Below, in pieces: positions 52,325-60,701 of a stretch of DNA of 64,000 nt. The notes beneath the pieces were generated by a model, which did not search any database, was not told where the DNA came from, and saw only the letters and a program-made list of their open reading frames with translations. Source of the DNA: Lutibacter maritimus (lineage in GTDB: Bacteria; Bacteroidota; Bacteroidia; Flavobacteriales; Flavobacteriaceae); assembly GCF_900116115.1 (NCBI RefSeq), contig NZ_FOZP01000006.1:186001-250000 (forward strand), given 5' to 3'. Made by a program: the position numbers and the translations under genes. The stretch's first letter is position 1. Every line of letters starts with the position of its first letter.

Positions 52325-54572
52325 AAATTATTTTTACACAAACCGATTTTGAAGATGGCGTGTAGCTTGTATGGGCAATTAATTCTAATGGCACTAACGG
52401 ATTTGCTTCCGGAAAATAAGTTGCCACACAACCTTTTGGAATATTATATGGCACAACCGTAAAATTAGAAACTTCTCTTTTTTTATGATTGTAATTATTG
52501 AAAAGTGTTACTTTATTACCTTTTTTCAACCCTTTTTTAAGCATATCTTGTGCATTCATAAAAACAACCATTCTACCATTGTAAATACCTCTATACCTAT
52601 CATTTAAACCATAAATAGTTGTATTAAATTGATCGTGACTTCTAATGGTCATCATAATAAATTCATCCGCTAATTTCTCTTCATTTCGCAATTTATTAAT
52701 AGTAAAATTAGCTTTCTTATTTGGTGTATTAAAGTCCCCAACTCTTGCACCATTTGGCAATTCAAAACCTATTGGATTTTTAATTTTTTCATTGTAATTA
52801 TCAAATCCAGCAATAGTTTTTCCAATTAAATCTCTAATATTATTATAGTCGCTCACTAAAAAATCCCAATCTACTTTGGAGTTTTTTAAAGTTGCTTTTG
52901 CAATATTTGCCACAATAATGGGTTCACTTTCAACAAATTTAGAAGGTGGTTGTAAGGTGCCTTTTGATGAATGTACAACTCCCATAGAATTCTCTACAGT
53001 TATAAATTGTGGTTTTCCGTTCACTTCAAAAACATCTGTTCTTCCCATGGAAGGCAAAATAATTCCTGTTTTTCCGTGTGCTAAGTGAGACCGATTTAAC
53101 TTTGTTGAAATATGCACGGTTAAATTACAATTACTTAATGCTGCTGATGTAAAATGTGTATCTGGTGCTGCTGATAAAAAATTTCCACCCATAGCAATAA
53201 AAACTTTCGCTTTCTTTTGGTGCATTGCTGCTATAGCATCCACAACCGAATAGCCATGTTCTTTTGGTGGTGTAAATCCAAAATTTTCACTTATTTTATC
53301 TAATAATTTTTTTGAAGGTCGTTCAGCAATTCCCATTGTTCTATCGCCTTGCACGTTGCTATGTCCACGAACTGGACAAGTTCCTGCACCTTCTTTTCCA
53401 ATACTTCCTTTCACCAACAACAAATTCACAATTTCTTGAATGTTATCAACTGCATTAACGTGTTGGGTTAATCCCATTCCCCAACAAGTTATTATTTTTT
53501 TGTGGTCTGCAATTAAATCTACCAACGCATCAATATCTTTTTCCGACAAACCTGTTCTTACAATAAGTTCTTGTAGATTATTAGATAATAAATCTTTTTT
53601 AAACTCATCAAAACCCGCAGTTTTTTGTTGAATAAAATCTTGATCTATTATATCAGGTTGCAAAGTTGCTTTTTCAAACAATTTTATAAGCACCGCTTTT
53701 AATAAAGCTACATCTTCGTTAATTTGAATTTGTAAATACAAATCGGAAATTTCTGTTCCAATTCCGCTAATTCCTTTAATTGTTTGTGGATTTTTAAAAT
53801 GAAGTAATCCAGCTTCAATTAACGGATTTATAGTAACTATTTTTGCACCATTTTTTTTAGCCTTTTCTAAAGCAACCAACATTCTTGGATGATTTGTAGC
53901 CGGATTTTGACCAAAAATTAATATCAGTTCTGCTTTGTATAAATCGTTTAAAGTAACCGATCCTTTACCAATTCCAACCGTTTTTGAAAGTGCTGCTCCG
54001 CTAGATTCGTGACACATATTTGAGCAATCTGGCAAGTTATTAGTGCCATACATTCTAACAAATAATTGATATAAAAAAGCAGCTTCATTACTGGTTCTTC
54101 CCGATGTATAAAAAATCGCTTCGTTCGGATTTTCTAATGCGTTTAATTCTTTTGAAATTAACTTATTAGCTTCATCCCAAGAAATTGGAGAGTAATGTGT
54201 TTCATTTGGTCGAATAATCATTGGATGCGTTAATCTTCCTTGTTGCCCAAGCCAATAATCCGATTGTTCTTGTAATTGTTTGATGGAATATTTAGCAAAA
54301 ATTTCTGGACTGGCTTTTGCCTCCATAGCTTCTTCAGCAATGGCTTTGATACCATTTTCACAAAATTCTCCTAATTTAGATCTGTGTTTAGGATCTGGCC
54401 AAGCGCAACCTGGACAATCTGTACCATTTTTTTGATTCAGTTTATTTAAAACTTTCAGCGCCTTTAAAAAAGGCATTCTTTGTAAAATTTGTTGAATAGA
54501 AATTGTTATTGCCTTAAAACCAGCAACACTTTTGGGAGGATTCCCTATTTTCAATTCCTTTGATGTTTTCAT
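52323..54572 (-). CDS. YdeP-type molybdopterin oxidoreductase (FdhF/YdeP family)
   Basis: The 749-residue protein has the FdhF/YdeP-type N-terminus with NGTDCPGCAWPDPKHRSKLG, followed by the molybdopterin domains: YTSGRTSNEAAFLYQLFVR and SNMCHESSGAALSKTVGIG near 150-195, FGQNPATNHPRML near 224, and a C-terminal molydopterin-dinucleotide-binding beta-barrel. YdeP proteins are formate dehydrogenase-like but their electron donor is unsettled; the E. coli one is linked to acid resistance. It is co-directional with hypC, 84 bp downstream, so it may be expressed with the hyp genes. Confidence 0.9.
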   Translation of the reverse strand: MKTSKELKIGNPPKSVAGFKAITISIQQILQRMPFLKALKVLNKLNQKNGTDCPGCAWPDPKHRSKLGEFCENGIKAIAEEAMEAKASPEIFAKYSIKQLQEQSDYWLGQQGRLTHPMIIRPNETHYSPISWDEANKLISKELNALENPNEAIFYTSGRTSNEAAFLYQLFVRMYGTNNLPDCSNMCHESSGAALSKTVGIGKGSVTLNDLYKAELILIFGQNPATNHPRMLVALEKAKKNGAKIVTINPLIEAGLLHFKNPQTIKGISGIGTEISDLYLQIQINEDVALLKAVLIKLFEKATLQPDIIDQDFIQQKTAGFDEFKKDLLSNNLQELIVRTGLSEKDIDALVDLIADHKKIITCWGMGLTQHVNAVDNIQEIVNLLLVKGSIGKEGAGTCPVRGHSNVQGDRTMGIAERPSKKLLDKISENFGFTPPKEHGYSVVDAIAAMHQKKAKVFIAMGGNFLSAAPDTHFTSAALSNCNLTVHISTKLNRSHLAHGKTGIILPSMGRTDVFEVNGKPQFITVENSMGVVHSSKGTLQPPSKFVESEPIIVANIAKATLKNSKVDWDFLVSDYNNIRDLIGKTIAGFDNYNEKIKNPIGFELPNGARVGDFNTPNKKANFTINKLRNEEKLADEFIMMTIRSHDQFNTTIYGLNDRYRGIYNGRMVVFMNAQDMLKKGLKKGNKVTLFNNYNHKKREVSNFTVVPYNIPKGCVATYFPEANPLVPLELIAHTSYTPSSKSVCVKII

Positions 54573-54655
54573 TTTTAGTTAGTTAGTAAAACTAAAATAA
54601 GAACTTTAAGGCAAATATTTTTGAAATGTTTAATAAAAAAGAACAAAGAATTCAA

Positions 54656-54916
54656 TTATTTTTCTGAATCATCTTCTAATTCATGCAATTCATCAAGCTG
54701 TTTTAATAATTCAAAAGTTTTTTTAGCTTCATCTTCATCAATGGTTGAAATAGCAGCGCCCACATGAACCAGCACATAATCACCAATATTTGCTTCTGGT
54801 ACCAACGTTAAACTAACTTCTTTAATAATACCATCAAACGATACTTTTCCAACTCTAAAAGTTTCATCTAATTGCGATGTAATTGCTATTAATTTTCCTG
54901 GTATTGATAAACACAT
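54656..54916 (-). CDS. hypC: Hydrogenase maturation chaperone HypC
   Basis: The 86-residue protein begins MCLSIPGKL with the essential cysteine at position 2, as in HypC/HupF. GDYVLVHVGAAISTIDEDEA is the conserved second half. HypC carries the iron-cyanide group with HypD to the apo large subunit. It is co-directional with hypB and hypA. A palindromic repeat of about 95 bp sits between hypB and hypC. Confidence 0.95.
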   Translation of the reverse strand: MCLSIPGKLIAITSQLDETFRVGKVSFDGIIKEVSLTLVPEANIGDYVLVHVGAAISTIDEDEAKKTFELLKQLDELHELEDDSEK

Positions 54917-54931
54917 AATTATTTAATATTG

Positions 54932-55026
54932 ATTTTGGGCGTTCCTTTTCAGGTCGCGCTTTTTGTTCTATCTTTTTCTTCGTTGCACTCTAAAAAAGGA
55001 TGCCACTTCAATCGCTAACGCAAAAT
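54932..55026. repeat. Flavobacterial palindromic repeat (REP-like)
   Basis: The 95-bp element sits between hypC and hypB and is richer in GC than its surroundings. It begins ATTTTGGGCGTTCC and ends GCTAACGCAAAAT, which form imperfect terminal inverted repeats, with an inner pair ATCTTTTT / AAAAAAGGAT. I recall this general form (GGGCGTT...GGTCG.GCT...GCTAACGC) as a repeat dispersed through many flavobacterial genomes between genes. Only one copy is seen in this window. Confidence 0.65.
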
Positions 55027-55035
55027 TTATATTGC

Positions 55036-55866
55036 CTAAACTAAATTTTCTTTCAGCCATTTATACCAAGTTTCCATTCCAACGCCTTTTGTTGCTGAAA
55101 CTTCAAAAAATTGTAAATGAGGGTTTACTTGTAATGCGTAATTTTTTAATTTTTGAATGTCAATATTTACATACGGTAATAAATCTATTTTATTAATAAT
55201 ACAAACATCAGCTGTATGAAACATATCTGGATATTTTATTGGCTTATCTTCACCTTCGGTTGTACTTATAATGACAACACGTTTACTTTCGCCTAAATCA
55301 AACATTGAAGGACAAACTAAGTTTCCTACATTTTCAATCATTAAAACTGAATGATCTTTCATTTCAAGTTTTTTAACGGCTTCATACACCATATCACTTT
55401 CTAAATGGCAACCTTTTCCAGTATTGATTTGAACAACTGGAATATTTAACGCGTCAATTCTATTGGCGTCATTCATTGTTTGTTGATCTCCTTCAATTAC
55501 ATAAAAAGACATTTCCTTATTTAAATCGGCCAATGTTCGTTCTAAAATTGAAGTTTTTCCAGAACCGGGTGAGCTCACCAAATTCAACGCAAAAATATGT
55601 TTAGCTTCAAAATAACCTCTATTTCTGGCTGCTAAAACCGCATTGTTATTTAAAATATCTTGTTCAATTTCCAACACTTTGTGTTTGTGGTCATGAATAT
55701 GGCTGTGCGTGTGAGAATGGCCATCATGATGATGGTGATGATGATCATCGTGCGAGTGTGAATGCTCATCGTGATGATGATGTTCTTCATGTGAATGTTT
55801 ATGTTCTCCTGGTTTTAAAATTGTTGGACCATTATTTTCTGATCCACAGCCGCAAGTTCCACACAT
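55036..55866 (-). CDS. hypB: Hydrogenase nickel incorporation GTPase HypB
   Basis: The 276-residue protein delivers nickel to the hydrogenase large subunit using GTP. It starts MCGTCGCGSE, the high-affinity nickel-binding CxxCGC motif, followed by a histidine-rich stretch (about 21-60) that can store nickel. The G domain (from about 85) has the P-loop SSPGSGKTS, GDQQTMNDANRID, and NKIDLLPYV as the guanine specificity motif. hypA follows in the same direction. Confidence 0.97.
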   Translation of the reverse strand: MCGTCGCGSENNGPTILKPGEHKHSHEEHHHHDEHSHSHDDHHHHHHDGHSHTHSHIHDHKHKVLEIEQDILNNNAVLAARNRGYFEAKHIFALNLVSSPGSGKTSILERTLADLNKEMSFYVIEGDQQTMNDANRIDALNIPVVQINTGKGCHLESDMVYEAVKKLEMKDHSVLMIENVGNLVCPSMFDLGESKRVVIISTTEGEDKPIKYPDMFHTADVCIINKIDLLPYVNIDIQKLKNYALQVNPHLQFFEVSATKGVGMETWYKWLKENLV

Positions 55867-55878
55867 AATTTTATAAAT

Positions 55879-56220
55879 TTAAATGACTTCTAACGTTTTA
55901 ACTTTTAACTCTTTTCCTTTTAAAATTCCTTTAAAATTACTGCCGCAATTTGGGCAACAATCATAAATATTTTCCATTGCAAACTCGGTATCACAATCTA
56001 TACATTTTCCAATGCCATCAATAATTAGTATTTCTTTTTCAGCATTTTCTAATACCGTATTTTCTACTGCAGAACTCCAAACAAAATTCAACGAATCAAT
56101 TTCAATACCTGCCAACACACCAATTTCCAATTCTATTTTAGTCACCTTTTCTGCTTTTGCTTTTGCAGTTTCATCTTCTGCAATTTTCACAATTCCTAAG
56201 GCAATCGATAGTTCGTGCAT
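55879..56220 (-). CDS. hypA: Hydrogenase nickel metallochaperone HypA
   Basis: I placed the start at 56220, giving the canonical MHELSIALGI; the longer frame to 56283 adds a hydrophobic stretch unlike HypA. The 113-residue protein has the nickel-binding MHE at the N-terminus and a zinc site with CIDCD and CCPNCGSNF (about 73-95). It passes nickel to HypB. It is the first gene of the minus-strand hypABC group and is divergent from the hydrogenase structural genes. Confidence 0.95.
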   Translation of the reverse strand: MHELSIALGIVKIAEDETAKAKAEKVTKIELEIGVLAGIEIDSLNFVWSSAVENTVLENAEKEILIIDGIGKCIDCDTEFAMENIYDCCPNCGSNFKGILKGKELKVKTLEVI

Positions 56221-56298
56221 GAGTATTAAACGATTTACTCTCAAAGTTACAAAATATATAAAAAGAAACCCTATGATATTCATCAGTAAAAAACCATT

Positions 56299-56312
56299 GT
56301 AACAATTGTTAC
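56299..56312. promoter_or_regulatory. Crp/Fnr-type palindrome GTAACAATTGTTAC
   Basis: This perfect 14-bp palindrome lies in the 241-bp divergent region between hypA and the hydrogenase small subunit gene. A -7-like TATTTTAA (56333-56340) lies 20 bp downstream on the plus strand. The half-site pair GTAAC-N4-GTTAC also occurs upstream of the rhodanese gene. Binding by a Crp/Fnr-type regulator is inferred. Confidence 0.5.
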
Positions 56313-56461
56313 CATTAAGGATTGTATAGTCTTATTTTAAAACATTCTAAATTAGGTAGTTACACTTGTTTTAATTAAATTTTATTGTAAATTAGATAGG
56401 TTCTTTTTCCACAAAGAAGCAAATCACTTAAAAAGTATTTTTATCATTTAAAATTTTACCT

Positions 56462-57586
56462 ATGTCTAATAATAATGAACAACGCAAAACCTATTATGAA
56501 AGTATCATAAAACAAGGTTATAGTCGTAGAGATTTCATGAAGTTTACCACATATATGGCTGCTTTTATGGGATTGGAAAACTCTATGGTAGGACAAATAG
56601 CGCAATCTTTAGAAAAAACGCCAAGATTGCCTGTTATTTGGGAACATTATCAAGAATGCACATGTTGCAGTGAATCATTCATCAGGTCAAATCACCCAAT
56701 TGTTGCAGATATTATTTTAGATAAAATTTCATTAGACTATACCTTAACACTAATGGCTGCATCTGGTCATCAAGCAGAAGCAGCAAAACAAGAAACTATG
56801 AAGAAATATCATGGTGAATATATTTTGTGTGTTGAAGGTTCTATTCCAATGGGAGATGATGGAAACTATTGTTGTATTGCAGGAAAATCTGCAAAAGAAT
56901 CGTTTTTAGAAGCTGCTGAAGGAGCAAAAGCTATTATTGCTTGGGGAAGTTGTGCTTCCAATGGTTGTGTGCAAGCTGCAAAACCAAATCCAACTGGCGC
57001 AACACCAATTCATAAAATTGTAAAAAATAAACCAATAATTAGAGTTCCTGGTTGTCCACCAATTGGTGAAGTGATGGCCGGAATTATTGTGCATGTGGTT
57101 GCCTTTGGTCGTTTACCAAAACTTGACCGATTAGGAAGACCAAAAGCATTTTACGCAAAACGTGTTCATGACTCTTGCTACAGAAGACCATATTATGATG
57201 CCGGTTTATTTGCTGAAACTTTTGATGATCAAAATGCTAAAAATGGCTATTGCTTATACAAAGTTGGTTGCAAAGGGCCAATGACTTACAATTCATGTGG
57301 AACTATAAAATGGAATAATGGTGTAAGCTATCCTATTCAATCTGGCCATGGATGTATTGGTTGCAGTGAAGAAGATTTTTGGGATAATGGTCCTTTCTAT
57401 GAAAGAACAACAAAAATGCCTGGATTTGCAGTTGAATCTAATGCAGATACTATTGGAAAAGTTGCTGCAGGAGTTTTAGCTGGTGGCATTGCTGTTCATG
57501 CAGTTGCTGCAAATATCTCTAAACGAAAAGAATTAATGGATAGAATTAACAGAGGTAAGGATAACGAAAAAAATATTGAGTCTTAA
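56462..57586 (+). CDS. hyaA: [NiFe]-hydrogenase small subunit, O2-tolerant type
   Basis: The 374-residue iron-sulfur subunit has a Tat signal (SRRDFMKF, about 21-28). The proximal cluster ligands are all present for the O2-tolerant six-cysteine [4Fe-3S] type: C66, C68 and C69 (ECTCCSESF), C164 and C169 (WGSCASNGC), and C198 (PGCPP). The other clusters follow in HDSCYRRP, GYCLYKVGCKGPMTYNSC and GHGCIGCS. A C-terminal helix (IGKVAAGVLAGGIAVHAVAA) anchors it to the membrane. It is close to Ralstonia HoxK, a group 1d enzyme. Confidence 0.97.
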   Translation: MSNNNEQRKTYYESIIKQGYSRRDFMKFTTYMAAFMGLENSMVGQIAQSLEKTPRLPVIWEHYQECTCCSESFIRSNHPIVADIILDKISLDYTLTLMAASGHQAEAAKQETMKKYHGEYILCVEGSIPMGDDGNYCCIAGKSAKESFLEAAEGAKAIIAWGSCASNGCVQAAKPNPTGATPIHKIVKNKPIIRVPGCPPIGEVMAGIIVHVVAFGRLPKLDRLGRPKAFYAKRVHDSCYRRPYYDAGLFAETFDDQNAKNGYCLYKVGCKGPMTYNSCGTIKWNNGVSYPIQSGHGCIGCSEEDFWDNGPFYERTTKMPGFAVESNADTIGKVAAGVLAGGIAVHAVAANISKRKELMDRINRGKDNEKNIES

Positions 57587-57597
57587 AACATAAAACA

Positions 57598-59328
57598 ATG
57601 GCAAATAGAATAGTAGTTGACCCAATTACACGTATTGAAGGTCATTTAAGAATAGAAGCCGAAATAAAAGATGGTAAAATAGTTGATGCTTTTAGCTCAA
57701 GCACAATGGTTAGAGGTATTGAACAAATAGTTAAAGGTCGAGATCCAAGAGATGTTTGGGCATTTGTACAACGTACTTGTGGTGTTTGTACAACGGTACA
57801 TGCACTTGCTTCAGTTCGATCTGTGGAAGATGCTTTAGGAATTGCGGTACCACCAAATGCTGAAATGGTAAGGAATATTATGGAAGGTGCTTTGTATATG
57901 CACGATCACGCTGTACATTTTTATCATTTACATGCATTAGATTGGGTAGATGTAGTAAACTGTTTAAAAGCTGATCCTACACAAACTTCAGCATTGGCGC
58001 AAAGTATCTCAAAATGGCCAAAAAGTTCGCCTGGTTATTTTTCTGATATTCAAAAAAGAATTCAAAAATTTGTTGAAAGCGGTCAATTAGGCATTTTCGC
58101 CAATGGCTATTGGGGACATTCACAAATGAAATTACCTGCTGAAGTAAATTTATTAGCGGTAGCGCATTATTTAGAAGCTTTAGATTGGCAAAAAGAAATT
58201 GTAAAAGTACATACTATTTTTGGTGGTAAAAATCCACATCCAAATTATTTAGTTGGTGGAATGGCTTGTGCTATTAATTCTGATGGCGCCGGCGGTTTAA
58301 ATGCTGAAAGACTTGCATACGTAGGAAAGTTGTTACAAGACGGAAAAGATTTTATTGAACAAGTGTATATTCCAGATTTATTAGCCATTGCTTCTTTCTA
58401 TAAAGATTGGGGTGCTATTGGTAAAGGATTTGGAAATTACATGAGTTATGGTGATTTCCCAACAAATGGTTATGCAGATTTATCGAGCTTTAAATTTCCA
58501 CAAGGAGTAATTTTAAATAATGATTTATCTAAAGTGCACGATGTAGACCATAGAAATGGTGATATTGAAGAATTTGTAAATAATTCATGGTACAATTATT
58601 CTGATGGTGATGATAAAGGAAAACATCCTTGGGATGGTGAAACTAACATTAAATACTCAGGACCAAAACCACCGTATGAGTTTTTAAATGTTGAAGAAAA
58701 ATACAGTTTTATTAAAACACCACGTTGGAAAGGTTTACCAATGGAAGTTGGACCTTTAGCACGTTTACTAGTCGGTTACGGACGTGGAAATAAAGAAATT
58801 CAAGATGCTGTAAATGGAGCATTAACTCATTTGGAAGTGCCTGTTGATGCATTATTTTCAACATTAGGAAGAACTGCTGCACGTGGAATTGAAACACAAT
58901 TAGTAGCAAATTGGACTATGGAGTTCTACAATACTTTAATGAATAACATTAAAAATGGTGATGAGCGTATGGCAAATATGGATAGTTGGGAACCTTCTAC
59001 TTGGCCTGCAGAAACTAAAGGTGTTGGCTTTATGGAAGCACCTCGTGGAGCATTAGCGCACTGGATTAAAATTAAAGATGGTAAAACTGAAAATTATCAG
59101 CAAGTTGTACCAAGTACTTGGAATGCTTCACCACGTGATCCAAAAGGGCAACGTTCAGCATACGAATCTACTTTAATTGGAACTCCTGTTGCAGATCCAG
59201 AATTACCTCTTGAAATTATAAGAACAATACATTCTTTTGATCCTTGTATTGCCTGCGCAGTACATTTATATGATGAACACGGAAATCATATTTCGCAAGT
59301 TCAAAATATTGCAAGTTGTGAAAGTTAA
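57598..59328 (+). CDS. hyaB: [NiFe]-hydrogenase large subunit
   Basis: The 576-residue catalytic subunit holds the Ni-Fe site. Ligands are C61 and C64 in QRTCGVCTTVHALASVRS and C550 and C553 in SFDPCIACAVH. After H556 comes a 20-residue C-terminal extension (557-576), which the protease HyaD should remove after nickel loading. The opening DPITRIEGHLRIE is a family mark. It lies 11 bp after the small-subunit gene. The L1 motif is RTCGVC rather than RICGVC. Confidence 0.98.
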   Translation: MANRIVVDPITRIEGHLRIEAEIKDGKIVDAFSSSTMVRGIEQIVKGRDPRDVWAFVQRTCGVCTTVHALASVRSVEDALGIAVPPNAEMVRNIMEGALYMHDHAVHFYHLHALDWVDVVNCLKADPTQTSALAQSISKWPKSSPGYFSDIQKRIQKFVESGQLGIFANGYWGHSQMKLPAEVNLLAVAHYLEALDWQKEIVKVHTIFGGKNPHPNYLVGGMACAINSDGAGGLNAERLAYVGKLLQDGKDFIEQVYIPDLLAIASFYKDWGAIGKGFGNYMSYGDFPTNGYADLSSFKFPQGVILNNDLSKVHDVDHRNGDIEEFVNNSWYNYSDGDDKGKHPWDGETNIKYSGPKPPYEFLNVEEKYSFIKTPRWKGLPMEVGPLARLLVGYGRGNKEIQDAVNGALTHLEVPVDALFSTLGRTAARGIETQLVANWTMEFYNTLMNNIKNGDERMANMDSWEPSTWPAETKGVGFMEAPRGALAHWIKIKDGKTENYQQVVPSTWNASPRDPKGQRSAYESTLIGTPVADPELPLEIIRTIHSFDPCIACAVHLYDEHGNHISQVQNIASCES

Positions 59329-59338
59329 AACTTAAATC

Positions 59339-60061
59339 ATGGAAGCAAAAAAATTTATAAGAGTAATGGTTTGGGAATTGCCGGTACGATTATTTCACTG
59401 GTTAAATGTCCTTGCAATTATTGTGCTATGTATTACAGGTTTTTTAATTGCAAATCCACCAGCATTATTATCAAACGCAGAAGCTACCAATTTACATTCG
59501 TTCGGAATTGTTCGTTTTATCCATTTTGTAGCCGCTTATATTTTTCTTTTTATAATGATAATGAGAATTTATTGGTCGTTTGTAGGAAATCAATTTGCAA
59601 GTTGGCGTGCTTTTTGGCCATTCAGTAAAAAGAATTGGAATAATTTTTGGCACGTTGTTAAGATTGATGTTATGCTGTTAAATGAAGATCATCCAAATGT
59701 AAAAGATATTAGTGTTGGTCATAACAGTGTGGCAACGTTATCCTATTTAGTAATGTTTTTTATAGCTCTAATTCAAATATTTACTGGTTTCGCATTGTAT
59801 GCAGATACATCTGGTTGGTGGTTTCCAAAATTATTTTCGTGGGTTATTCCCTTATTTGGAGGTGATTTTATGGTGCGTACTATTCATCATATAGCAATGT
59901 GGACATTTATTTTATTTAGTTTAGTACACGTGTATTTGGTTTTTTATCATGATTGGTTAGAAGGTCGTGGGGAAGTCTCATCAATGTTTGGAGGCTTTAA
60001 ATTTGTACGAGAAGATAGAATTAAACATCACGAAGATATTCCAGAAGAAAGTAAAAAATAA
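59339..60061 (+). CDS. hyaC: Ni/Fe-hydrogenase b-type cytochrome subunit
   Basis: The 240-residue membrane protein has about four helices with conserved histidines in LPVRLFHWLNVLAIIVLC, FGIVRFIHFVAAYIFLF and FMVRTIHHIAMWTFILFSLV. It transfers electrons from the hydrogenase to the quinone pool and anchors the enzyme on the periplasmic side. It follows the large-subunit gene by 10 bp and is followed by a hairpin. Confidence 0.96.
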   Translation: MEAKKFIRVMVWELPVRLFHWLNVLAIIVLCITGFLIANPPALLSNAEATNLHSFGIVRFIHFVAAYIFLFIMIMRIYWSFVGNQFASWRAFWPFSKKNWNNFWHVVKIDVMLLNEDHPNVKDISVGHNSVATLSYLVMFFIALIQIFTGFALYADTSGWWFPKLFSWVIPLFGGDFMVRTIHHIAMWTFILFSLVHVYLVFYHDWLEGRGEVSSMFGGFKFVREDRIKHHEDIPEESKK

Positions 60062-60079
60062 AAACAATACATTCATAGT

Positions 60080-60128
60080 AGTAAGTTCATTTTATTTGAA
60101 AGTACAGATAAAATGAATTTACTTTTTT
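60080..60128 (+). terminator. Intra-operon hairpin terminator
   Basis: A 16-bp stem (AGTAAGTTCATTTTAT / ATAAAATGAATTTACT, one G-U) with a 12-nt loop is followed by a run of six T. It lies between the cytochrome b and protease genes, so expression of the maturation genes could be lower than that of the structural genes. Confidence 0.65.
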
Positions 60129-60142
60129 AAAATGAATAAAAT

Positions 60143-60670
60143 ATGACAGAAAGAACTCCAGTTGCCATTAGCAGCGATTCTTATTTTTTTGAAAAAGACA
60201 AATCCAACAGTATTTTAGTAATGGGTGTTGGCAATTATTTAATGGGTGATGAAGGGATTGGCGTGCATATTATTCAGGAAATGAGTAAAATTGAACTTCC
60301 TGATTATATAGATATTTTAGATGGCGGAACAGGTGGTTTTTTATTGCTGAATTGTTTTGAGGCTTATAAAACCATCATTTTTGTTGATGCCACTATGGAT
60401 GGAAAACAAGCCGGAACTATTTCTCTTATTCGTCCAAAATTTGCATCGGATTTTCCTTCTGCATTAAGTGTTCATGATGTTGGTTTAAAAGATATGATTG
60501 AGGCAGTCTATTTAATGGAGCATATTCCTGACATTCATTTATTTACGGTTTCTATTGAAGAATTAAATCCAATGACCATAGATTTAAACGATCACGTTCG
60601 AGCTGCAATTCCTGAAATAATTCAACAAATTTTAAACCATTCAGAAGCACTTCACCTAAAAAAAGTGTAA
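60143..60670 (+). CDS. hyaD: Hydrogenase maturation endopeptidase
   Basis: The 175-residue protease trims the C-terminus of the hydrogenase large subunit after nickel insertion. The nickel-sensing residues lie in MGVGNYLMGDEGIGVHII (Glu), ILDGGTGGF and FVDATMDG (Asp), and SVHDVGLKDMI (His), as in HyaD/HybD. The expected cleavage site is after H556 of the large subunit. hypF follows after 31 bp. Confidence 0.93.
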   Translation: MTERTPVAISSDSYFFEKDKSNSILVMGVGNYLMGDEGIGVHIIQEMSKIELPDYIDILDGGTGGFLLLNCFEAYKTIIFVDATMDGKQAGTISLIRPKFASDFPSALSVHDVGLKDMIEAVYLMEHIPDIHLFTVSIEELNPMTIDLNDHVRAAIPEIIQQILNHSEALHLKKV

Positions 60671-60701
60671 ATTTATAGTAAATTATAAAGCTATAAATTG
60701 A

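Noticed and set aside
54963-55196. 77-residue plus-strand ORF over the palindromic repeat and the hypB 3' end
   Set aside because: It is antisense to hypB over half its length and begins in the non-coding repeat; its sequence shows no protein-like pattern.
55690-55800. CAT/CAC-rich repeat
   Set aside because: This is the coding sequence of the histidine-rich nickel-binding stretch of HypB.
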